Assembly (NCBI GenBank): GCA_030606765.1
Contig: JAUWFX010000015.1
Location: 1 to 18,235, forward strand
Direction of reading: 5' to 3'
Length of the DNA stretch: 18,235 nt
DNA from: Dehalococcoidia bacterium
GTDB lineage: Bacteria > Chloroflexota > Dehalococcoidia > GIF9 > AB-539-J10
A model generated the notes under the pieces. That model was not told where the DNA came from. It ran no database searches and saw only the letters and a program-made list of their open reading frames with translations. How positions within the stretch are numbered: position 1 is the stretch's first letter; each line of letters starts with the position of its first letter. Positions 14,842 through 18,235 of the stretch are shown here, in pieces. The translations under genes and the position numbers were made by a program.

Positions 14842-16037
14842 TCCTCTTCTTCTAATGCTGAATACGATTTCATGTGTTCCGCCATAACTGCGGTGAACTT
14901 CTTCAGGTTTATAGCCCTTAGTGGAGTAATAAGGCGTGGTTTTGGTGGTTCTTCATCCGGCTGGATGGCATTCTGCTGTAAAAGTTCGTTGATAATTAAC
15001 TGCTTGGTCTCCTCTTCACAGAGTGGAGAGTGATAGATAGCCCCCAGACTTGGCAATAGCATTTCCACCACAAGATGTTGCCCACCCTTTTCTTCATGGA
15101 GGTGGGGATTCCTTGTCCCGGTCTGGAATATCTCAACGCCATGTTTGGCAGTGGTGGGGTGTGCCATGGGTAAGACACCACCAAACCCTTCGAAGATAGA
15201 TATGAGTTCCTGAGATTCCACAGCGTAGCCTGAGGCATAAGTGAGTATTTCTGCCAGTCTCATGCTCATAGCATGCTCCCCGGCATTGCCTGTCTTGATA
15301 ATCGCAGTTTCAAATCCGGTTTTATTTGAGATCAGAGAGTTCATGCACTTGTTAGTTATCTCTGATACTCGACCCCATCTCTTAAAAAGCATACCTGCCG
15401 AAATTTTAGGCTTGTAGCGCCACAAAACCCTGACCATGCTATAAGGGGATTTGGCCATGCTGAAGCCGGTAGCGTAGCACCTGGCATACTCCCATACAGC
15501 ACCGGGAAAATAATTATCAGCATCGATAAAGCCAACAAAATCTTTCTTGGCAACCATAGCGATAAAGATTGCAGCTAACATGCCTTCAGCCTTGCCATCC
15601 CTTATCAACTCATCTTCTCCCAAAATGTCAGTGTAGCCAGCCTCAGCGAGAGCCCGGGCTAGTATGGGGTCTTTCTGGTGGATAATCATAGCCTCACGGC
15701 GAGTAAAGTGGCAGAACTGGTTCAGTGCGTCTTTCTCCATCCTGAACCGGTCAACCCGACTTCTCTGGCTGTTAGAGACTACGATTATCAGGCACTCATG
15801 AGGAACTCCACTGACAACGCCTTCGAAGAGCTTGAGCTTCTCGTCCTTGGTAGGGATGACAATAGCCATTTTCTCTTCGAAGTCCTTGATAGCATCCTCT
15901 TCAATTTTTTGCACGGCGATATTCTCTTGCGGGGGAAGTTCCTTGGCTCTGCCAGAGTCCAGTTCCAATACCTGCTGCACATCGTTAATTCGAACTGAGC
16001 CAAAACGCTCAGTGTATCTGGGGCTTTCTATTCTCAT
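14838..16037 (-). CDS. mpgS: Mannosyl-3-phosphoglycerate synthase (GT55)
   Basis: 399-aa glycosyltransferase of family GT55 that joins GDP-mannose to 3-phosphoglycerate (EC 2.4.1.217), the first committed step to mannosylglycerate. A GT-A-like core is visible: VIPTKDEKLKLFEGV (60-74), VSNSQRSRVDRF (87-98), GFIDADNYFPG (169-179; metal-binding DAD at 172-174) and TGNAGEHAMS (249-258), all characteristic of MpgS. The length is close to the family norm of about 390. It is the first gene of a minus-strand cluster: mpgS, nucleotidyltransferase, amidotransferase-like, mpgP. AAAGGA lies just upstream of the ATG, and a sigma70-like promoter is seen about 115-145 nt upstream. Mannosylglycerate is a salt and heat stress solute. 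Unlike the bifunctional MgsD of Dehalococcoides, this protein has no phosphatase domain. Confidence 0.94.
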   Translation of the reverse strand: MRIESPRYTERFGSVRINDVQQVLELDSGRAKELPPQENIAVQKIEEDAIKDFEEKMAIVIPTKDEKLKLFEGVVSGVPHECLIIVVSNSQRSRVDRFRMEKDALNQFCHFTRREAMIIHQKDPILARALAEAGYTDILGEDELIRDGKAEGMLAAIFIAMVAKKDFVGFIDADNYFPGAVWEYARCYATGFSMAKSPYSMVRVLWRYKPKISAGMLFKRWGRVSEITNKCMNSLISNKTGFETAIIKTGNAGEHAMSMRLAEILTYASGYAVESQELISIFEGFGGVLPMAHPTTAKHGVEIFQTGTRNPHLHEEKGGQHLVVEMLLPSLGAIYHSPLCEEETKQLIINELLQQNAIQPDEEPPKPRLITPLRAINLKKFTAVMAEHMKSYSALEEEE

Positions 16038-16628
16038 TTTCCTTTACTTTTGTCTTGAGGCATGAACCAAAGTGCTCTTTCAAGCCTTTGCCCGCATTGT
16101 GATCTGGCCCTGGCTGCGTACCTATTTAAGTTCCGGTTAAGAAGATATTGGCAGTCTACCATTTTGGACTAGTGAGGTCAAAAGAAACAATCGTTTAGCC
16201 AAGGTAGCAAAGTTGCGCGCAGCTTAATATTCTCAAGTACAGATTTCGCGAGGTCTATCCCCTCTGTATGACTTAATTCCGAACCCCTTGGTGCCTGTCA
16301 GTTCTATCGAACTTTAAATTCGCTCAGCTGGCTAGGGGAGACAGCATTCTAGCTAGGTTTCAAGCGCAATAAAAACCTCTTTTGTTCGATGAGCAGTAGG
16401 CCAAGCATTCGTGTCCTTTTGACTGTAAGGAGACCATGGTGACTCTAAGAGGTGTCTCTTGTCCTTACCAAACCAGTTGTTGTCTGACAGGCAATTATGG
16501 TAAAATCAGTCAAGTAAGTGGCGGGAGGTTAAAAAAGCGGTCATCTGACTGCGGCGGAAGAGAGGCAATTTTCTCCCGCTTTTCAGGTTCAAAAAGGGCA
16601 GAAAATGGAGTTCAGGGACGGCTCCTAT
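16038..16628. other. Gene-free stretch upstream of mpgS
   Basis: No convincing gene in 591 bp. It holds the mpgS promoter, an imperfect inverted repeat (GTAAGGA 16425-16431 with TCCTTAC 16462-16468, roughly 30-nt loop) and otherwise unstructured sequence up to the tRNA-Gly fragment. If the tRNA fragment is an attachment site, this is the distal end of an island where an integrase would once have been expected. Confidence 0.6.
16153..16181 (-). promoter_or_regulatory. Predicted promoter of the mannosylglycerate cluster
   Basis: Minus strand: TTGACC (16181-16176), 17-bp spacer, TAGACT (16158-16153). The predicted start near 16146 gives a leader of about 108 nt before mpgS. No osmotic-stress regulator site is recognised. 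Confidence 0.5.
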
Positions 16629-16673
16629 TTCCAAGCAGGGTGTTGCGGGTTCGAGTCTCGTTTCCCGCTCCAC
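16629..16673 (+). pseudogene. Duplicated 3' half of tRNA-Gly, candidate attachment-site remnant
   Basis: 45 bp from the anticodon loop through CCA match 10947-10991 of tRNA-Gly(TCC) at 42 positions; all three differences are C to T. The 5' half of the tRNA is absent, and similarity stops at the anticodon loop. The fragment is in the same orientation as the intact tRNA and lies on the far side of the mannosylglycerate cluster, as expected for the distal att site of an element integrated in a tRNA 3' end. Confidence 0.85.
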
Positions 16674-16686
16674 ACAAAATTGGTTG

Positions 16687-16711
16687 CCATGAAAGGTAAA
16701 ACTTTTCATGG
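16687..16711. repeat. Short inverted repeat between the tRNA fragment and the CAT tRNA
   Basis: CCATGAAA (16687-16694) and TTTCATGG (16704-16711) form a perfect 8-bp stem with a 9-nt loop. It could be a terminator-like or protein-binding site, or part of the old attachment region. Confidence 0.45.
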
Positions 16712-16721
16712 GTAGAAGAGT

Positions 16722-16793
16722 GGGCTCGTAGCTCAGTGGCAGAGCGGCCGGCTCATAACCGGTTGGTCGCAGGTTCGAATCCTGCCGAGCCCA
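16722..16793 (+). tRNA. tRNA with CAT anticodon (elongator Met, or Ile2)
   Basis: Acceptor stem GGGCTCG pairs with CGAGCCC. The anticodon stem GCCGG/CCGGT encloses loop CTCATAA, with anticodon CAT at 16754-16756. The T-arm CAGG-TTCGAAT-CCTG is canonical, discriminator A is at 16793 and no CCA is encoded. The G1-C72 pair and an anticodon stem lacking three G-C pairs in initiator order argue against initiator tRNA. Elongator Met and lysidine-modified Ile2 cannot be separated safely by eye. Confidence 0.95.
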
Positions 16794-16972
16794 TTTTGCA
16801 GCAAACCAAATGGGAAGCCGGTGCAGCTCACGAAGTTTGCTCGATAGCCTTTTCTTTCTTATATCTCCCAGCAATTCAGGGTATCCTGTGTGGGGCAGGT
16901 TGATTTTAAGTCAATTCCGTCGATGCCAAAGTCCATTATCAATCGGTGGTGATAGATAATAGTAGGAAAATA

Positions 16973-17000
16973 TTGACAATAATCAGGGGCAGTGTATAAT
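16973..17000 (+). promoter_or_regulatory. Consensus sigma70 promoter for the hydratase/plsX operon
   Basis: TTGACA (16973-16978), 16-bp spacer, TATAAT (16995-17000). The start falls near 17007, within TATGCATA, a short palindrome that could be an operator. The leader is about 34 nt. Confidence 0.85.
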
Positions 17001-17040
17001 TTAGTATGCATAGTATACCGATGTATCAGGAACTGGTCAA

Positions 17041-17436
17041 ATGCCTGACAAAACCATAACCTATGAAGGACTAACACCCGGTTACAAATTTCCTCCTGCT
17101 GTCTATGAATTGGGTGCCTCCTTCGTCTCCAAATATCTGAAAGCGGTGGATAGCGTTGATGATGGATTTGTTCCCCCTCTGGCCATTACAGCCTGTGCCA
17201 TAGCTGCTATGACAGGGTCTATTCCCCTGCCACCTGGCACTATCGCTATACATGCTTCACAGGAATTAGAGTTTTTCAAACTGGTGCCCATTGGCGACAC
17301 TATAGAGTGTCACATAGGAGTGGCACAAAAGATAGCTCGGGGCAAGATGAGTATGTTAATCCTGGAGATCGAGGTTTTTGACAAAAGCAAAGAGAAGGTG
17401 CAATCGGGAAGGGCAACTATAGCATTGCCCGCTTAG
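17041..17436 (+). CDS. MaoC/hotdog-fold dehydratase-like protein, HadA-like (non-catalytic-type subunit)
   Basis: 131-aa single-hotdog protein of the MaoC-like N-terminal dehydratase type. The hotdog strands are recognisable (HASQELEFFKLVPIGDTIECHIGV and the C-terminal MLILEIEVF...GRATIALP), but the hydratase motif D-x-N-P-x-H is missing. This matches the structural, HadA-like half of a two-protein (R)-hydratase/dehydratase. A CAGGA site lies about 10 nt before the ATG and a consensus promoter precedes it. The catalytic partner starts 7 nt after its stop. Likely role: 3-hydroxyacyl-ACP or -CoA dehydration in fatty acid synthesis. Confidence 0.82.
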   Translation: MPDKTITYEGLTPGYKFPPAVYELGASFVSKYLKAVDSVDDGFVPPLAITACAIAAMTGSIPLPPGTIAIHASQELEFFKLVPIGDTIECHIGVAQKIARGKMSMLILEIEVFDKSKEKVQSGRATIALPA

Positions 17437-17443
17437 GAAAGAA

Positions 17444-17866
17444 ATGCTAACAGAGATTCAAGAAGAGCAGGCTCTTAATCCTGTGGTAAAATATATCACC
17501 CAGGAGAAAATTAATCTTTATGCTGAGGCATCGGGTGATTTTAATCCCATCCACGTAGACGAGTCTTTTGCCGCTAAGACTCCTTTGGGTGGAACTATTG
17601 CTCATGGTATGCTTAACTTAGCTTATGTATCGGAGATGATGACTTCGGCTTTTGGTCGAAGCTGGCTGTCTGGGGGTAAGCTTCGAGCAAAGTTTAAAGA
17701 GTCGGCACGCCCTGGAGATACTCTGACTATCAACGGTAAGATTGATTGCATTGAACAGAAAGATGATGTATCATACGCAAATTGCAGTTTTGAGTGCCGT
17801 AATCAAAAAGGCGAAATAATAGTCACAGGGGAGGCAATAATCAAGTTATCAGGTGATAGAAAATAA
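17444..17866 (+). CDS. MaoC-like (R)-specific hydratase/dehydratase, HadB-like catalytic subunit
   Basis: 140-aa hotdog protein with the (R)-hydratase signature GDFNPIHVD at 31-39; Asp32 and His37 are the catalytic pair. IAHGMLNLAYVSEMM follows, as in MaoC/PhaJ/HadB proteins. An AGGAAAG site lies directly before the ATG. It probably forms a heterodimer with the preceding HadA-like protein and serves the dehydratase step of fatty acid synthesis, given plsX 4 nt downstream. A role in (R)-3-hydroxyacyl-CoA hydration is the alternative. Confidence 0.9.
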   Translation: MLTEIQEEQALNPVVKYITQEKINLYAEASGDFNPIHVDESFAAKTPLGGTIAHGMLNLAYVSEMMTSAFGRSWLSGGKLRAKFKESARPGDTLTINGKIDCIEQKDDVSYANCSFECRNQKGEIIVTGEAIIKLSGDRK

Positions 17867-17870
17867 GAAT

Positions 17871-18235
17871 ATGGTTCAAAATGGCAGAATAAGGGTGGCT
17901 GTGGATGCCATGGGTGGTGATCATGCCCCTGAAGAAATAGTTAAGGGGGCGGTTCTTGCAGCTCAGAGGGACGATGTAGAAATCTTCCTGGTGGGCACCG
18001 CAAACATTCTAGAAAAGGAATTAGCCAAGTACAAATTCACCAACGGTTCATCCATCCATGTTGTCGAAGCCAGCGAAGTTATCAAGGAAAATGAGTCGCC
18101 GGTTGATGTAATTCGTCGCAAGCCTAATTGTTCTGTTGCCGTAGCGGCAAAGATGGTAAAATCGGGCGAAGCAGATGCATTATTGAGTGCTGGGTCTACT
18201 GCAGCGGCTGCAATAAGTGCCATTCAATTTATGGG
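17871..18235 (+). CDS. plsX: Phosphate acyltransferase PlsX (partial, 3' end off window)
   Basis: N-terminal 121 codons of PlsX (full length about 330-350), which converts acyl-ACP to acyl-phosphate for phospholipid synthesis. VAVDAMGGDHAPEEIVKGAV (from residue 9) is the family start. It is followed by VGTANILEKEL, ENESPVDVIRRKPNCSVAVA and ADALLSAGSTAAAA; most homologues have SAGNTGA in the last block. The frame is open to the window edge. It follows the hydratase gene by 4 nt, with only a weak ribosome-binding site, indicating an operon linking fatty acid and phospholipid synthesis. Confidence 0.95.
   Translation, partial: MVQNGRIRVAVDAMGGDHAPEEIVKGAVLAAQRDDVEIFLVGTANILEKELAKYKFTNGSSIHVVEASEVIKENESPVDVIRRKPNCSVAVAAKMVKSGEADALLSAGSTAAAAISAIQFM

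Noticed and set aside
16436..16699. 87-aa plus-strand ORF with a good AAGGAG site before its ATG
   Set aside because: Its C-terminal part is the translated tRNA-Gly fragment, and the rest has gene-unlike composition. The Shine-Dalgarno match is probably chance within an inverted repeat.
16506..16874. 122-aa minus-strand ORF containing ARQDSNLRPTGYEPAALPLSYEP
   Set aside because: It is the antisense translation of the CAT-anticodon tRNA and, further on, of the tRNA-Gly fragment. This is a well-known false protein pattern, not a gene.
1..18235. CRISPR arrays, insertion sequences, integrases, transposases, rRNA genes
   Set aside because: No regularly spaced repeats, no DDE or tyrosine-recombinase frames and no rRNA-like sequence were seen on either strand.

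Overview
The window (about 46-50% GC by eye) reads like part of a Chloroflexota genome, most likely class Dehalococcoidia or a close relative. This rests on gene content: a membrane pyrophosphatase, a two-subunit B12 acyl-CoA mutase beside an acyl-CoA dehydrogenase, mannosylglycerate synthesis genes, and paired MaoC-type hydratases ahead of plsX. The assignment is inference from content only.

Layout. (1) 1-1394, minus: 5' two thirds of a K+-dependent-type membrane pyrophosphatase (hppA). (2) 1726-5137, plus: acyl-CoA dehydrogenase, mutase large subunit and cobalamin-binding small subunit. A palindrome-rich spacer separates the two mutase subunits and a strong terminator follows. Two active-site residues of the mutase match isobutyryl-CoA mutase rather than methylmalonyl-CoA mutase. 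(3) 5301-10833: an accessory stretch of small, mostly unlinked genes, several with their own consensus promoters. They are a 3-TM protein divergent from a small ORF plus SDH-type serine protease, a 2-TM protein, a small secreted peptide, a NYN nuclease with a structured leader, a DUF4177-like protein and an HSL-type esterase. Decayed repeats, including partial copies of the secreted-peptide gene, lie between them. (4) 10916-10990: tRNA-Gly(TCC). (5) 11093-16037, minus: a mannosylglycerate cluster: mpgS, a probable GDP-mannose pyrophosphorylase overlapping it by 4 nt, an asparagine-synthetase-like gene, and mpgP. (6) 16629-16673: a 45-bp copy of the 3' half of tRNA-Gly, followed by an intact tRNA with CAT anticodon. 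(7) 17041-18235, plus: two MaoC/hotdog proteins (HadA/HadB-like) and the start of plsX, behind a consensus promoter.

Most interesting points. The osmolyte cluster is bracketed exactly by the tRNA-Gly gene and a copy of its 3' half, the classic footprint of a tRNA-targeted island, though no integrase remains. Within the cluster the asparagine-synthetase-like protein keeps the ATP site and N-terminal Cys but has lost most glutamine-pocket residues. A carboxylate-amidating enzyme inside a mannosylglycerate operon is a good candidate for making mannosylglyceramide, the amide known from Rhodothermus marinus; to my knowledge no gene has been assigned to that step.
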